Shown here piece by piece: positions 16,346-25,411 of a stretch of 64,000 nt of DNA (position 1 is the stretch's first letter; every line of letters starts with the position of its first letter). The position numbers and the translations under genes are program-made. The notes under the pieces were generated by a model. It searched no databases. It saw only the letters and a program-made list of their open reading frames with translations, and had not been told where the DNA came from. Source of the stretch: Chloracidobacterium sp. (GTDB lineage: Bacteria > Acidobacteriota > Blastocatellia > Pyrinomonadales > Pyrinomonadaceae); assembly GCA_016716365.1 (NCBI GenBank), contig JADJWM010000007.1:186001-250000 (forward strand), in the 5' to 3' direction.

Positions 16346-17626
16346 ATGAAAATTGATTCTATCAGAAACGCGGCCGCTGTTTTAGCAATTACAGCCGGTA
16401 CCGCAGCCGCAGCCAATTGCCAGGCAACGCCGTCACCTGCCGCCCAGGCGACGCCGGCGGTCGTGCAGGCAGAGAAGATGCAGGTCTGGTCATATGATCC
16501 GACAAAGCTTCCGGCACCGTTTCATACGGAAAGTGCCCGACGGCCGTCGAGGGTCGTGCCTCCACCGGCGGGGGCAAAACTGACCGTCCCCAAGGGGTTT
16601 AAGGTCAACGTATTCGCCGAGGGCGGTTTCCGGGTACCTAGGTGGATGGCGCTTTCGCCTAACGGCGACGTATTCCTTGCCGATTCGCGGGCCAACACGG
16701 TTTATGTGCTTCGCGACAAGAACAGGGACGGAGTGGCCGAAGAAAGGTTCGTCTTCTCCAACAAGCTGTCACAGCCTTTCGGGATGGCATTTCATAAGAA
16801 CTGGTTCTATGTGGCAAATACGGATTCGATCGTCAGGTTCCAATACAGGCCCGGCCAAACCGAGGCGGCCGGCGAACCGGAAAGGCTGGTTGAACTGACT
16901 CCCGGCGGTTACAACCAGCACTGGACGCGCAACCTCCTGTTCTCGCCGGACGGCACAAAGTTGTTCGTCTCGATCGGCTCGGCAACAAATGTGAGTGTCG
17001 AAGAAGACCCTCGGCGGGCGGCGATCTCAGTATACGATCCGGACGGGAAAAACCATCGGATCTACGCTGGGGGGCTCCGCAATCCGATCGGACTGGCATG
17101 GAACCCGGCGACGGGCGAGCTTTGGACTGCGGTGAATGAGCGCGACGGGCTCGGCGACGACCTGGTGCCGGATTATGCCACGTCGGTCAAGGAGGGGGGG
17201 TTCTATGGTTGGCCGTATAGTTATCTTGGACAAAACGAAGATCCCCGGCGGAAAGGCGAGCGGCCGGACCTTGTGAAGAAGGCGATCGTTCCGGATGTTA
17301 TCTTCCAATCGCACGTTGCTTCACTGGGTATTCAGTTCTATACCGGCAAAATGTTTCCGAAGGAGTATCGGGGCGACGCCTTTGTCGCGTTCCACGGGTC
17401 CTGGAATCGTCAGAAGCTGAGCGGATACAGGGTCGTTCGCATCAAGTTCAACAACGGCAAGCTGGCCGGCAACAGCTATGAGGACTTTGTTTCAGGCTGG
17501 CTGCCGGATGAGAACTCGAACGAAGTTTGGGGACGGCCGGTCGGCCTGCTGGTGCATACTGACGGATCCCTCCTGATCACAGACGACGGAGGGAACAAGA
17601 TCTGGCGTGTCAGCCACGGTAAGTAG
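16346..17626 (+). CDS. Exported PQQ-type sugar/sorbosone dehydrogenase-like beta-propeller protein
   Basis: The product belongs to the soluble glucose/sorbosone dehydrogenase superfamily, six-bladed propellers that usually bind pyrroloquinoline quinone and calcium in the periplasm. The 426 residues start with a Sec signal peptide (MKIDSIRNAAAVLAITAGTAAAA). Family blocks are visible as VPRWMALSPNGDVFLADSRANTVYVL, a block with FSPDGTKLFVSIGSATN near 200, GGLRNPIGLAWNPATGELW near 240, GGFYGWPYSY near 290, FHGSWNRQKLSGYRV near 350 and the last blade GRPVGLLVHTDGSLLITDDGGN. No PQQ biosynthesis genes lie nearby. The substrate cannot be predicted. Confidence 0.9.
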   Translation: MKIDSIRNAAAVLAITAGTAAAANCQATPSPAAQATPAVVQAEKMQVWSYDPTKLPAPFHTESARRPSRVVPPPAGAKLTVPKGFKVNVFAEGGFRVPRWMALSPNGDVFLADSRANTVYVLRDKNRDGVAEERFVFSNKLSQPFGMAFHKNWFYVANTDSIVRFQYRPGQTEAAGEPERLVELTPGGYNQHWTRNLLFSPDGTKLFVSIGSATNVSVEEDPRRAAISVYDPDGKNHRIYAGGLRNPIGLAWNPATGELWTAVNERDGLGDDLVPDYATSVKEGGFYGWPYSYLGQNEDPRRKGERPDLVKKAIVPDVIFQSHVASLGIQFYTGKMFPKEYRGDAFVAFHGSWNRQKLSGYRVVRIKFNNGKLAGNSYEDFVSGWLPDENSNEVWGRPVGLLVHTDGSLLITDDGGNKIWRVSHGK

Positions 17627-17708
17627 AGCGGCGATCAGGATGTCAGGATCTCGATCGGCCGCGGCTGCAGATGGAGGACTGGGAATTTCTTCAGGGGACA
17701 GAGTATTT

Positions 17709-18212
17709 CTATGTTCCAGCTGAAGGATGCTTTTCCTCGTTGGGAGGGTCGGCCCAGCCCATTCGAACCTCGAAACGGCCGAGGAGGGAAAGGACGGCGA
17801 TCCCGGCCGCGATGCCTATGAACGCGATACCGGTCCTGCCAAGCCCGATCGCAATACCCGCAGCGGCGGTCAGCCAAACGCCGGCAGCCGTCGTGAGTCC
17901 GTGAACCTCCATCTTCTGACTCTGTTTAAGGATAGCCCCCGCACCGATAAACCCGATACCCGTGACGATCCCCTGGATCACACGCGATATGCCGTCGTTG
18001 CCGACGTCGATCGACAAGCATGCGACGACGACGAGCGTGGTACCCATCGAAACAAGGATATGCGTCCTAAGGCCGGCCGGCTTTCCGGACCATTCGCGCT
18101 GGAGCCCGACAACGGCGCCCAGTATCAGGGACGCGAAGAGCCTGAACACGACCCTGACCGCATCGCCCGACACGGTCAGGCCGCCCGTTAACTCATTCCA
18201 AATGATCTCCAT
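17709..18212 (-). CDS. MgtC/SapB-family membrane protein
   Basis: MgtC/SapB proteins are small inner-membrane proteins tied to magnesium limitation and, in some pathogens, to F-type ATPase control. The 167-residue product has five hydrophobic segments and the family signature: RLFASLILGAVVGLQREWSGKPAGLRTHILVSMG near the N-terminus, then VIQGIVTGIGFIGAGAIL with the conserved GxGFxGAG, and HGLTTAAGVWLTAA. A GAGGAAACT stretch just before the ATG serves as ribosome binding site. It is convergent with the sugar dehydrogenase-like gene and 12 bases downstream of the M20 peptidase gene on the same strand, so the two may be co-transcribed. Confidence 0.92.
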   Translation of the reverse strand: MEIIWNELTGGLTVSGDAVRVVFRLFASLILGAVVGLQREWSGKPAGLRTHILVSMGTTLVVVACLSIDVGNDGISRVIQGIVTGIGFIGAGAILKQSQKMEVHGLTTAAGVWLTAAAGIAIGLGRTGIAFIGIAAGIAVLSLLGRFEVRMGWADPPNEEKHPSAGT

Positions 18213-18224
18213 AGTTTCCTCAGG

Positions 18225-19484
18225 TTACCGCGTGAGCCTGTAGATCAGCACGGCGGCCCTTTTGGTGAGCATCGGCAATGTGTCAAGCCGTGCGGATTCT
18301 CCTTTTGCGTGGGAATTCGATCCGCCGCCGATGCCAATGCCGTCGAGGCCCGGGATCAGGTGCGAGATGAACGCAATGTCACCGGCACCACGGTCGCCGG
18401 GGTCAAGTGCTTCCACCGGACCGAAGCCGAGATCGCGGCTCACCTTGTCCAGTTCGCGAAGAAGGGAATAGTTCCCCTCAACTGGCGTCATCGCCGGAAT
18501 GCCGTCAAGAAACGTGATCTTCGCGGTCGTGCCCGGAAGGCCTTTAGAAACGATCTCTCGCATTTTTGCACGTGCCCTCTCTTTCTGTTCCTCGCTAATG
18601 AAACGCAGGTCACCATCGACTACGACCTTTGCAGGGACCACGTTTGTCTTGCCCGATGCCGAGCCTTCGGCATTTTTGGCCGAGGCCGTAGTGCCGCCGA
18701 CGACGAGTGACGGATTGAAGGTCAGGTATTTTTCGCCGCCTAGCTGGTTTCGAAATTCGTTGAGGATCCGCGATGCCTCAAAGATCGCGCCGTAGCCCAT
18801 GCTCTCGCGGAAAATGCCGCTCGAGTGGCCGGTCTTGGCTTCGATCTCGAGTGTCCACGAGCTCGCTCCTCGGCGGCCGACGGTCGCGGTGTCCCTGATC
18901 GACCCCTCAAAACTAAGAGCTAGGTCGCTCCTTTCAGCGGCTTCGATCATATCGCCCCGGCAAACAGAAACGGGCTCGCAGGAGTCCTCTTCGTCACCGG
19001 TCAGCATGAAGATGATCCGAGTTTTCTTGAGCATTCCGGCTTCGTGAAGAGCCTTCAATGCAAAAAGGGCGATAACGTCGCCGCCCTTCATGTCGGCGAT
19101 CCCCGTGCCGAATCCTCTGTCGCCTTCCCGCCGAAAACGCTCCCCTTTCAGCACCGTGTCCAGATGGCCGAGGAGGAGGAGCCGTTTGCCCGAGGTACCG
19201 GCGGTCTCGGCGATCAGATGCCCGGCACGGCCCGTTCCCGCGGGCATATCGACCCAACGGACCTTCATTCCCATCGCTTCGAGCTCGCGGGCGAACGCAG
19301 CCCCAACGCGTTTGACACCCTGAATGTCCTCGGTCGGGCTGTCGATATCTACGATCTCGCCGAGAAACCGGACGGCCGCCGCCGCGTTCTTGTCAACATT
19401 TTCGAGCAGCTTTTGTTCGACCGGAGCGATGGATTGCGCAGCCGCAAAGGAACAAAGGAACGAGACAGACAGTAAAATGCGCAT
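18225..19484 (-). CDS. Secreted M20-family metallopeptidase (glutamate carboxypeptidase-like)
   Basis: M20 peptidases use two zinc ions to cleave C-terminal residues or short peptides. The 419-residue precursor starts MRILLSVSFLCSFAAAQS, a signal peptide, so it acts outside the cytoplasm; this sets the start at 19484 although the frame is open further. Metal-site motifs are GHLDTV near residue 108, ADMKGGD near 130 and TGDEEDS near 161 (catalytic Glu and ligand Glu). The dimerisation domain contains the stretch with RRGASSWTLEIEAKTGHSSG. The last zinc ligand lies near the end in GGGSNSHAKGE. The nearest class is carboxypeptidase G2-like enzymes. The MgtC gene follows 12 bases downstream. Confidence 0.92.
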   Translation of the reverse strand: MRILLSVSFLCSFAAAQSIAPVEQKLLENVDKNAAAAVRFLGEIVDIDSPTEDIQGVKRVGAAFARELEAMGMKVRWVDMPAGTGRAGHLIAETAGTSGKRLLLLGHLDTVLKGERFRREGDRGFGTGIADMKGGDVIALFALKALHEAGMLKKTRIIFMLTGDEEDSCEPVSVCRGDMIEAAERSDLALSFEGSIRDTATVGRRGASSWTLEIEAKTGHSSGIFRESMGYGAIFEASRILNEFRNQLGGEKYLTFNPSLVVGGTTASAKNAEGSASGKTNVVPAKVVVDGDLRFISEEQKERARAKMREIVSKGLPGTTAKITFLDGIPAMTPVEGNYSLLRELDKVSRDLGFGPVEALDPGDRGAGDIAFISHLIPGLDGIGIGGGSNSHAKGESARLDTLPMLTKRAAVLIYRLTR

Positions 19485-19579
19485 CAGGTTGGAAGAGGGT
19501 TCATTTTCTACTCTCATCATTCTAAGTGTCGGTCAATTCTCGAAGCTCCTATCTTCTCATGGAGCTTGATTCAAACCGA

Positions 19580-19966
19580 TCAAGTGGACGTCGATCTCCC
19601 GCCCTCAATTCCCCAGTGCGAGGCGATAGTTGCGGCCAAAGCAAGTGCGGCCGGAAGAGCCTGCACAACAAATATTGAGGCCTTGGCGGTGTATCCTCCG
19701 TATATCCCGGCTACGATAATGCAGCCAAGAAAAAAGTAGCGGACCTCGGTCCGTCGCGCGATAATTCCCCAAACGAGGCCCGCGGCTAGAAAGCCGTTGT
19801 ATAGTCCCTGGTTCGCGGCGAGCACACGCGTGGCCGCTGAGGCCTCGACCGTCATACCAAACATCTGCCTGCCGATAGGATGGTCCCAGAAGAACATCTC
19901 CAGCAAAAGAAACATCAGATGTTCTATCACAACGAACAAAGTAAGGACATGCGACAGTATTTTCAT
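19580..19966 (-). CDS. DUF1304-like small membrane protein
   Basis: The function is unknown. The 128-residue product has four hydrophobic segments (about residues 4-25, 52-70, 75-92 and 98-116). It shows the pattern of DUF1304 proteins: a first helix followed by EMFFWDHPIGRQMFGM, then RVLAANQGLYNGFLAAGLVWG and a third-helix region ending GIYGGYTAK. It is separated from the M20 gene by about 95 bases with no visible terminator, so co-transcription is possible. The name is a family label only. Confidence 0.8.
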   Translation of the reverse strand: MKILSHVLTLFVVIEHLMFLLLEMFFWDHPIGRQMFGMTVEASAATRVLAANQGLYNGFLAAGLVWGIIARRTEVRYFFLGCIIVAGIYGGYTAKASIFVVQALPAALALAATIASHWGIEGGRSTST

Positions 19967-20140
19967 CGAATAGAAAGCAGGCCCGAAGGTTACACCACAA
20001 AATCCCGTAACCCCTTTTCCTGAAACCTTCGTTACGGTGTTAGAGTATTACCAAAGTTACTTCTTACCATTCTAAAAACCAAATAGACAGGACGAAAGGA
20101 TGTCGATCCCGTCAGGGACCGGACACCCCATACAGACCAA

Positions 20141-21736
20141 ATGAAAACGACCAAATTTTTCAGATCGATGTCGATCCTGATAGTGATGGCGGCAATGCTG
20201 CTTCCGGGAACCGCTATCTCGCAGGAAAGGGACATTTACGACCGGATCCGCGAAGAAGGCACAAAGAATTCGCAGGTGATGCGGATCCTTCACAATTTAA
20301 CGGATGTTTACGGCCCGCGCCTGACCGGTTCGCCGCAGATGAAGGCCGCGAACGAATGGACAGCGGCCGAAATGACTCGCTGGGGCATGGAAAACGCTGC
20401 GCTCGAGCCTTGGGACTTCGGGAGCCCCGGATGGGCAAGCGAGAGGGCATCCGGGTTTATCACTTCACCGGTCCAGGATTCGCTTGTGTTCGAGGTGCTG
20501 GCATGGACACCCAGTACAAACGGGGCGGTGAAGGGAAAGGCATTTAACTTTATCCTGCCGGACCGTCCTACGCAGGCCGAACTGACAGCGTACTTCGACA
20601 AGATCCGGAATGACGTCCGCGGCAGCATTGTTTTCTATGGAAACCCGGGCCGCGTTCCGGTCAATATTAATCCGCCGGCCAAGAGGCTCGACGGGGACGA
20701 GGCAAAACGACGCGTGAATCCAGACGCACCGCCGCCGCAATTCCAGGGGCCGCAATTCACGCCGCCGCCGGCAAAGGAAGGAGCTTTGCCGTTCGGCCAG
20801 ATCAACAGCCAGGTCAACCAGTTCTTCATCGACAGCGGAGTGCTGGTCCGCGTAAATGATGCGGGCCGCGAGCACGGCCAGATCCGTGCCTTCTCGGTCA
20901 ACCCGCGGGATCCGACGAAGACAGTGCCAACCGTTGTGATGAGGAACGAGGATTTCGGTCGCGTCGTCCGATTGCTGAGAAGCGGTAGGGCCGTAGAGTT
21001 GGAGTTCGACATCAGGAACAAGATCTATCCGGAGGGCTCGACGGCTTACAACACGGTTGCAGAGATCGTTGGGACCGATAAGAAGGACGAGGTCGTTATG
21101 CTCGGGGGGCACCTTGATTCGTGGCATTCGGCGACCGGAGCTACCGACAACGCAACTGGCTGCACCGTGATGATGGAGGCCGCCCGCATCTTAAAGGCCC
21201 TTGGCGTCAAACCTCGACGTACGATCCGGGTCGCACTCTGGAGCGGAGAAGAACAGGGCCTCCTCGGGTCGCGCGCCTATGTTGCCAAGCATTTCGGGAC
21301 GGCCGAGAATCCCAAACCGGCGTGGTCGAAATTCAACGGCTACATCAACCACGATACGGGTACCGGACGGATCCGCGGATTGACGGTCTTCGGTCCGCCC
21401 GAGGCGGCGAGCATGCTCAGAAGGATCGTCGGGCCGCTTGCCTTCATGGGGATCGAAGGGGCAACGATGACCCGAAGCCGGAACATCGGCGGGACGGACC
21501 ATACGTCGTTCAACAACGCGGGCCTTCCGGGTATCGGGACATCCCTCGACCCGATCGAGTACCAGACCCACACCTGGCACACGAACCTGGATACATATGA
21601 ACGGATCATCGAGGCGGACGTTCAACAGAGCGCAATCGTCGCCGCGGCAGTTGTTTATCACCTCGCGATGATGGACGAAATGATCCCACGGTTCAGCGCC
21701 GAGCAGATGCCGAGGCTGAATAACCCGAATCTTTGA
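20141..21736 (+). CDS. Secreted M28-family metallopeptidase
   Basis: M28 enzymes are two-zinc aminopeptidases or carboxypeptidases. The 531-residue precursor has a signal peptide (MKTTKFFRSMSILIVMAAMLLPGTAIS) and an N-terminal cap domain (LTDVYGPRLTGSPQM). A protease-associated-like insertion spans about 130-290 and includes a proline-rich loop (DAPPPQFQGPQFTPPP). The metal-binding core has GGHLDSWH near 321, the bridging aspartate in GATDNATG near 335, the catalytic Glu pair in WSGEEQGLLGS near 368, and the final histidine in the block FNNAGLPGIG-TSLDPIEYQTHTWHTN near 470. Like its neighbours, it suggests a life style based on extracellular peptides. Confidence 0.94.
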   Translation: MKTTKFFRSMSILIVMAAMLLPGTAISQERDIYDRIREEGTKNSQVMRILHNLTDVYGPRLTGSPQMKAANEWTAAEMTRWGMENAALEPWDFGSPGWASERASGFITSPVQDSLVFEVLAWTPSTNGAVKGKAFNFILPDRPTQAELTAYFDKIRNDVRGSIVFYGNPGRVPVNINPPAKRLDGDEAKRRVNPDAPPPQFQGPQFTPPPAKEGALPFGQINSQVNQFFIDSGVLVRVNDAGREHGQIRAFSVNPRDPTKTVPTVVMRNEDFGRVVRLLRSGRAVELEFDIRNKIYPEGSTAYNTVAEIVGTDKKDEVVMLGGHLDSWHSATGATDNATGCTVMMEAARILKALGVKPRRTIRVALWSGEEQGLLGSRAYVAKHFGTAENPKPAWSKFNGYINHDTGTGRIRGLTVFGPPEAASMLRRIVGPLAFMGIEGATMTRSRNIGGTDHTSFNNAGLPGIGTSLDPIEYQTHTWHTNLDTYERIIEADVQQSAIVAAAVVYHLAMMDEMIPRFSAEQMPRLNNPNL

Positions 21737-21824
21737 TCGGTCCACGTTTTGCGTTTTCGGTTTCCCGTCGCCGCCGGTTTGAGGCCATCAACACGGCCAA
21801 AATATCCGGTCCGGAGTCTTAAAG

Positions 21825-21918
21825 ATGAGCATTGAGATCCAAAAATCAGTTGAGGTGAATTATCTTCGCTTTTCGGTAACCGGCGAATATTCGTTCGACC
21901 AATTGTTTCCGTTCATTG
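21825..21918 (+). pseudogene. 5' fragment of a small protein gene, cut by a G-rich tract
   Basis: About 31 codons starting at an ATG give MSIEIQKSVEVNYLRFSVTG and then EYSFDQLFPFI. This reads like the beginning of a compact beta/alpha (STAS-like or similar) domain. After residue 31 the frame enters the abnormal G-rich sequence, and the following residues are low-complexity and implausible. The real gene probably continued. Whether the break is in the genome or in the assembly cannot be decided here. Confidence 0.5.
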
Positions 21919-22758
21919 GCAGAAAAAAAGAGGGGGGGCTGCCGCGGCAGGCCGGGGTCTTGTCGATTGCGCTAGCCGGTCGAAGGGGGGGGGGGGCGCG
22001 GCGCAGCGCGGGGGCGCCGGAGCATGGGCGAGGCCGAGAGTTGGCTCGACGCATAGAAAGGTCAGGGCTTGTGGTGGCGTCGGCCTTGCGGCCGGGGAAA
22101 TTGTCTTGGTATCGACCTCGAGCGATGCAAAATATGGGCAAAGATCGGCAAGCACACATGAAGCGCATTTGGGCTTGCGTGCCTGGCACACCTGGCGGCC
22201 GTGGAAGATCATCCAATGCGGGAACATTATCCAATGTTTCTTCGGCACCAATTCCATCAGATCTGCCTCGATCTTTTCCGGCTGTTTCGCCTCCGTAAGG
22301 CCGAGGCGTTGGGACAAACGCGACACGTGCGTGTCCACGACAACACCTGAAGCGATGCCGAATGCGTTGCCGAGCACAACATTGGCCGTCTTGCGGGCGA
22401 CTCCGCCGAGCGTGAGGATATCTTCCATCGAATCGGGCACCTTACCGCCGTAAACTTCGACGATCCGCTCGCAGGCAGCCCTTATGTTCTTAGCCTTATT
22501 CCTGAAAAAGCCGGTAGAGCGGATATCGTTCTCCAGCTCGGTTTGAGACGCAGCAAGAAAATCCTGCGGCGAGCGGTATTTCCTGAAGAGTGTGCTTGTT
22601 ACGATGTTCACTCTCTCGTCTGTGCATTGGGCGGAGAGGATCGTCGCGATAAGCAGCTCAAAGGCGTTCGAATGCTGGAGCGCGCAATGGGCATCGGGAT
22701 AAGTCTTTTTAAGCCTCCGGATGATCTCGGCGGATCGTGTTGCGGTGTCTCCGATCAT
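21913..22758 (-). CDS. nth: Endonuclease III (DNA glycosylase/AP lyase) with abnormal C-terminus
   Basis: Endonuclease III removes oxidised pyrimidines and nicks the abasic site. From the ATG at 22758 the product begins MIGDTATRSAEIIRRLKKTY. It shows the helix-hairpin-helix ILTLGGVARKTANVVLGN with the catalytic lysine, the downstream catalytic aspartate in VVDTHVSRLSQRLGL, and the [4Fe-4S] ligands in CQARKPKCASCVLADLC. The family ends soon after the last cysteine. Here about 70 further residues follow that are proline- and alanine-rich and read from G-rich DNA at 21920-22020. That tail is almost certainly not native, so the true end of the gene is not in this sequence as given. Confidence 0.88.
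   Translation of the reverse strand: MIGDTATRSAEIIRRLKKTYPDAHCALQHSNAFELLIATILSAQCTDERVNIVTSTLFRKYRSPQDFLAASQTELENDIRSTGFFRNKAKNIRAACERIVEVYGGKVPDSMEDILTLGGVARKTANVVLGNAFGIASGVVVDTHVSRLSQRLGLTEAKQPEKIEADLMELVPKKHWIMFPHWMIFHGRQVCQARKPKCASCVLADLCPYFASLEVDTKTISPAARPTPPQALTFLCVEPTLGLAHAPAPPRCAAPPPPFDRLAQSTRPRPAAAAPPLFFCQ
21919..22020. other. Abnormal G-rich tract, suspected sequence fault
   Basis: It includes a run of 12 G at 21985-21996 and repeated GCGC/GGGG stretches unlike the surrounding DNA. Both convergent genes lose their ends here. Confidence 0.6.
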
Positions 22759-22949
22759 TCGGACTAGGCTAAAAAACGGAAGCGGAAAATGCAAATCCGA
22801 CACAAATTCGCTATCATTTTCCTTTACCGCCGACGATGCACTCCGGGCGCGGTGCGGAAGGTGCAGGTTGCCGATCCACCCACAGAATAAATAAAGTGTC
22901 ACCCTTGGATCCTGTTTTTGCAGGGGCCGCGATGCGGGCCCCAGATCGA

Positions 22950-24077
22950 ATGATGAATGTTCCTCTGCTTGACCTGAGAGAGCAAAATGCGAAGCTTCGG
23001 CCGGAGATCGAAGCGGCTCTGGGCCGGGTTCTTGACACGAACGCGTTCATCCTCGGCGACGAGGTTGCGGCGCTCGAGTCCGAACTTGCCGATTACTGCG
23101 ATTCAAGGTTTGCGATCGGGTGTGCCTCCGGCAGTGACGCCCTGCTTCTCGCGATGATGGCCGCGGGAGTGGGACCGGGCGATGAAGTGATCACGACACC
23201 GTACAGTTTCTTTGCCACTGTCAGTTCGATCACTCGATTGGGAGCAACACCGGTTCTCACCGACATTGATCCGGATACTTACAATCTGGACGCCGCCCTG
23301 GCTGCAGAAAAGATCACCTCACGTACAAAAGCGGTTCAGCCGGTCCATTTGTTCGGCCAATGTGCGGGCATGGACGTGTTTTTGGAGCTCTTCGGGGAGC
23401 GTGGGATCCCGGTCATCGAAGACGCAGCCCAGGCGATCGGTGCCGAGGACAAAGAGCGGCGGGCGGGCTCGATGGGCGCGATCGGATGCTTTTCGTTCTA
23501 TCCATCAAAGAACCTCGGCGGGATGGGCGACGGCGGATTCATCACGACCAACGATGAAGGGCTTGCAGAGATGCTGCGCGCCCTACGGGTCCACGGTTCG
23601 AAGGAAAGGTATTTCCATAAGTGGGTCGGGCTGAACTCAAGGCTCGACGGTTTTCAAGGGGCGGTCCTTCGTGTTAAATTGCCGCATCTTGACGCATGGT
23701 CCGATCTTAGAAAACAAAACGCAGAAAGGTACCGGCTGCTATTTGCCGAAAAAGGACTGAACGAACATGTCTCAGCTCCCAATGAGCGGCCCGATGGCCG
23801 GCATATCTATAACCAGTTCGTGGTCCGTGTCGCCGAGGATGTGCGCGACCGGCTGCGAGCTTTCCTGGCCGAGAACGGGGTCGGGACGGACATTTATTAT
23901 CCGGTTCCGCTTCACCTTCAGGAGTGTTTTGCATTCCTCGGATATTCGGCCGGTGATCTCCCCGAAGCCGAGAGAGCCTCGCGTGAGACGCTTGCTCTGC
24001 CGGTTTATCCTGAACTCAGGACCGAACAGCAGGAATATGTAGTGGACAAGATAGCGGAATTCTTTCACGGGAATTGA
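22950..24077 (+). CDS. DegT/DnrJ/EryC1/StrS-family sugar aminotransferase
   Basis: This family transfers an amino group from glutamate to a keto-sugar nucleotide, using pyridoxal phosphate, in surface glycan or antibiotic pathways. The 375-residue product has the typical start NVPLLDLREQNAKLRPEIEA and cofactor-binding residues in CASGSDALLLA near 65. The aspartate region is VIEDAAQAIGA near 160, and the Schiff-base lysine lies in FSFYPSKNLGGMGDGG near 185. The block GLNSRLDGFQGAVLRVKL is near 228. I take the ATG at 22950 (another lies at 22953) because it places the family's first strand at the N-terminus. Its stop codon overlaps the start of the next gene, so it leads a three-gene operon with a TPR protein and an O-antigen ligase-like protein. 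Confidence 0.93.
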   Translation: MMNVPLLDLREQNAKLRPEIEAALGRVLDTNAFILGDEVAALESELADYCDSRFAIGCASGSDALLLAMMAAGVGPGDEVITTPYSFFATVSSITRLGATPVLTDIDPDTYNLDAALAAEKITSRTKAVQPVHLFGQCAGMDVFLELFGERGIPVIEDAAQAIGAEDKERRAGSMGAIGCFSFYPSKNLGGMGDGGFITTNDEGLAEMLRALRVHGSKERYFHKWVGLNSRLDGFQGAVLRVKLPHLDAWSDLRKQNAERYRLLFAEKGLNEHVSAPNERPDGRHIYNQFVVRVAEDVRDRLRAFLAENGVGTDIYYPVPLHLQECFAFLGYSAGDLPEAERASRETLALPVYPELRTEQQEYVVDKIAEFFHGN

Positions 24078-25378
24078 TGAACGAGTTGGCTGAAGGAACT
24101 ATCAAGTGGGAAACCGGTTCGGTGAAGGGCCGGCTGGCGATGGCCGCGATCGTTGCCGCTGCCCTGGTATTCACATGGTTTGCGGTCAGGTGGCAGATCG
24201 GCAACATGCTCGGGGAGCTGACTTCTCCCGCACAACCGAATTCGCTCGAAGTGGCAAGCGCAGCGATGGGCCTGGCCCCCGGTGACCCCCTTGCGCGTTC
24301 GCTTTATGCAACTAAGCTAAAAGAGGAGTTCAGCGAAGAAAGCATCGCGAATTCAGTCGCGAATTTCGAAGAGGTCGTCAGGCTTTCACCGAACGATTAC
24401 CGCTGGTGGATCGAATTAGGCCGTGCCTATGAGCAGGCCGAACGTTTGGATGAAGCGGAAATGGCGTTCAAGAGGGCGGTCGAACTAGCCCCTGCATACA
24501 CTTTTCCGCAGTGGCAGATCGGAAATTTTTACCTGCGGCGGGACCGTGCCGAAGAGGCGTTCGCCCATCTGACACGAGCGACCGAGAAGAGCATCGTTTA
24601 CCGCGAACAAGTGTTTGCCCTGGCCTGGGATTATTTTGACAAGGACCCTGCGGAAGTCGAGCGGCTGGCAGCCGATACGCCCGGGACCCGCGTAACACTG
24701 GCGCAATTCTATGCCGCCCGCGGGGCCGCGGACGATGCGATCCGTGTCTGGAATTCCATTCCCGAGGCCGAGCAAGCCCGTCATCCGCAAATAATCAAGA
24801 ACATCGTCCAATACCTTTATTCGAAGCGGTTTTACAGGCAAACGCTTGAATTCTCGAGAAAGGCGGGGATCGACGCCGACGCTGAATTCGAGAAGATCAG
24901 CAACCCCGGATTTGAAAAGTTTCTTGGCGATTCGGAGAACGTTTTCTTCTCCTGGAGGATCAACCGGAACGATAGCAAGCTCGAGATCGGCACCGATTCC
25001 TCCGCGAGGGCTGAGGGCCAGAGAAGCCTAAAGATCACATTCAAGAACTATGCGAAGCCTGAGCTTTATAACGTAAGCCAGCTCGTGGCGGTCGAGCCCC
25101 TTGGACGCTACCGCATTTCGTTCATGCTTCGGGTCGAGAATCTTCGCACCGGTGGCGAGCCGATCTTCGAGATAGTCGACGCGAAGAACGACGTTTCACT
25201 CGTGCGATCGCAACGCTTTCCGCTCGGGTCCCAGGATTGGCAGCCGTGGTCGCTGGAGTTTGTCGTTCCGGAGGGATGCGACGGCGTGACCATCCGGACG
25301 ACGCGCGAATCATGCGGCGAGAACTGCCCGATCTCAGGGACGATCTGGTACGACGCATTCAATATTGAACGGCTTTAG
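24077..25378 (+). CDS. Membrane-anchored TPR protein with C-terminal carbohydrate-binding-like beta domain
   Basis: The function is unknown. The 433-residue product has one membrane helix (about residues 18-40, RLAMAAIVAAALVFTWFAV). Tetratricopeptide repeats follow at about 85-270, e.g. a unit with SPNDYRWWIELGRAYEQAER followed by LDEAEMAFKRAVELAPAY. The C-terminal domain of about 130 residues (RSLKITFKNYAKPELYNVSQ ... LGRYRISFMLRVENLRTGG ... WQPWSLEFVVPEG) has the jelly-roll pattern of family 4/9-like carbohydrate-binding modules. The start ATG overlaps the previous stop by one base, which indicates translational coupling; a TTG three bases earlier is also possible. Neighbours on both sides act on surface glycans, so a role in polysaccharide assembly or export is likely but unproven. 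Confidence 0.75.
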   Translation: MNELAEGTIKWETGSVKGRLAMAAIVAAALVFTWFAVRWQIGNMLGELTSPAQPNSLEVASAAMGLAPGDPLARSLYATKLKEEFSEESIANSVANFEEVVRLSPNDYRWWIELGRAYEQAERLDEAEMAFKRAVELAPAYTFPQWQIGNFYLRRDRAEEAFAHLTRATEKSIVYREQVFALAWDYFDKDPAEVERLAADTPGTRVTLAQFYAARGAADDAIRVWNSIPEAEQARHPQIIKNIVQYLYSKRFYRQTLEFSRKAGIDADAEFEKISNPGFEKFLGDSENVFFSWRINRNDSKLEIGTDSSARAEGQRSLKITFKNYAKPELYNVSQLVAVEPLGRYRISFMLRVENLRTGGEPIFEIVDAKNDVSLVRSQRFPLGSQDWQPWSLEFVVPEGCDGVTIRTTRESCGENCPISGTIWYDAFNIERL

Positions 25379-25411
25379 GGATCAATAAGGAAACCGGACA
25401 CACTGCGTCTG

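Noticed and set aside
21919..22298. Continuation of the frame that starts at 21825, to 157 codons
   Set aside because: After residue 31 it runs through the G-rich tract and then antisense to nth, so only the first part looks genuine.
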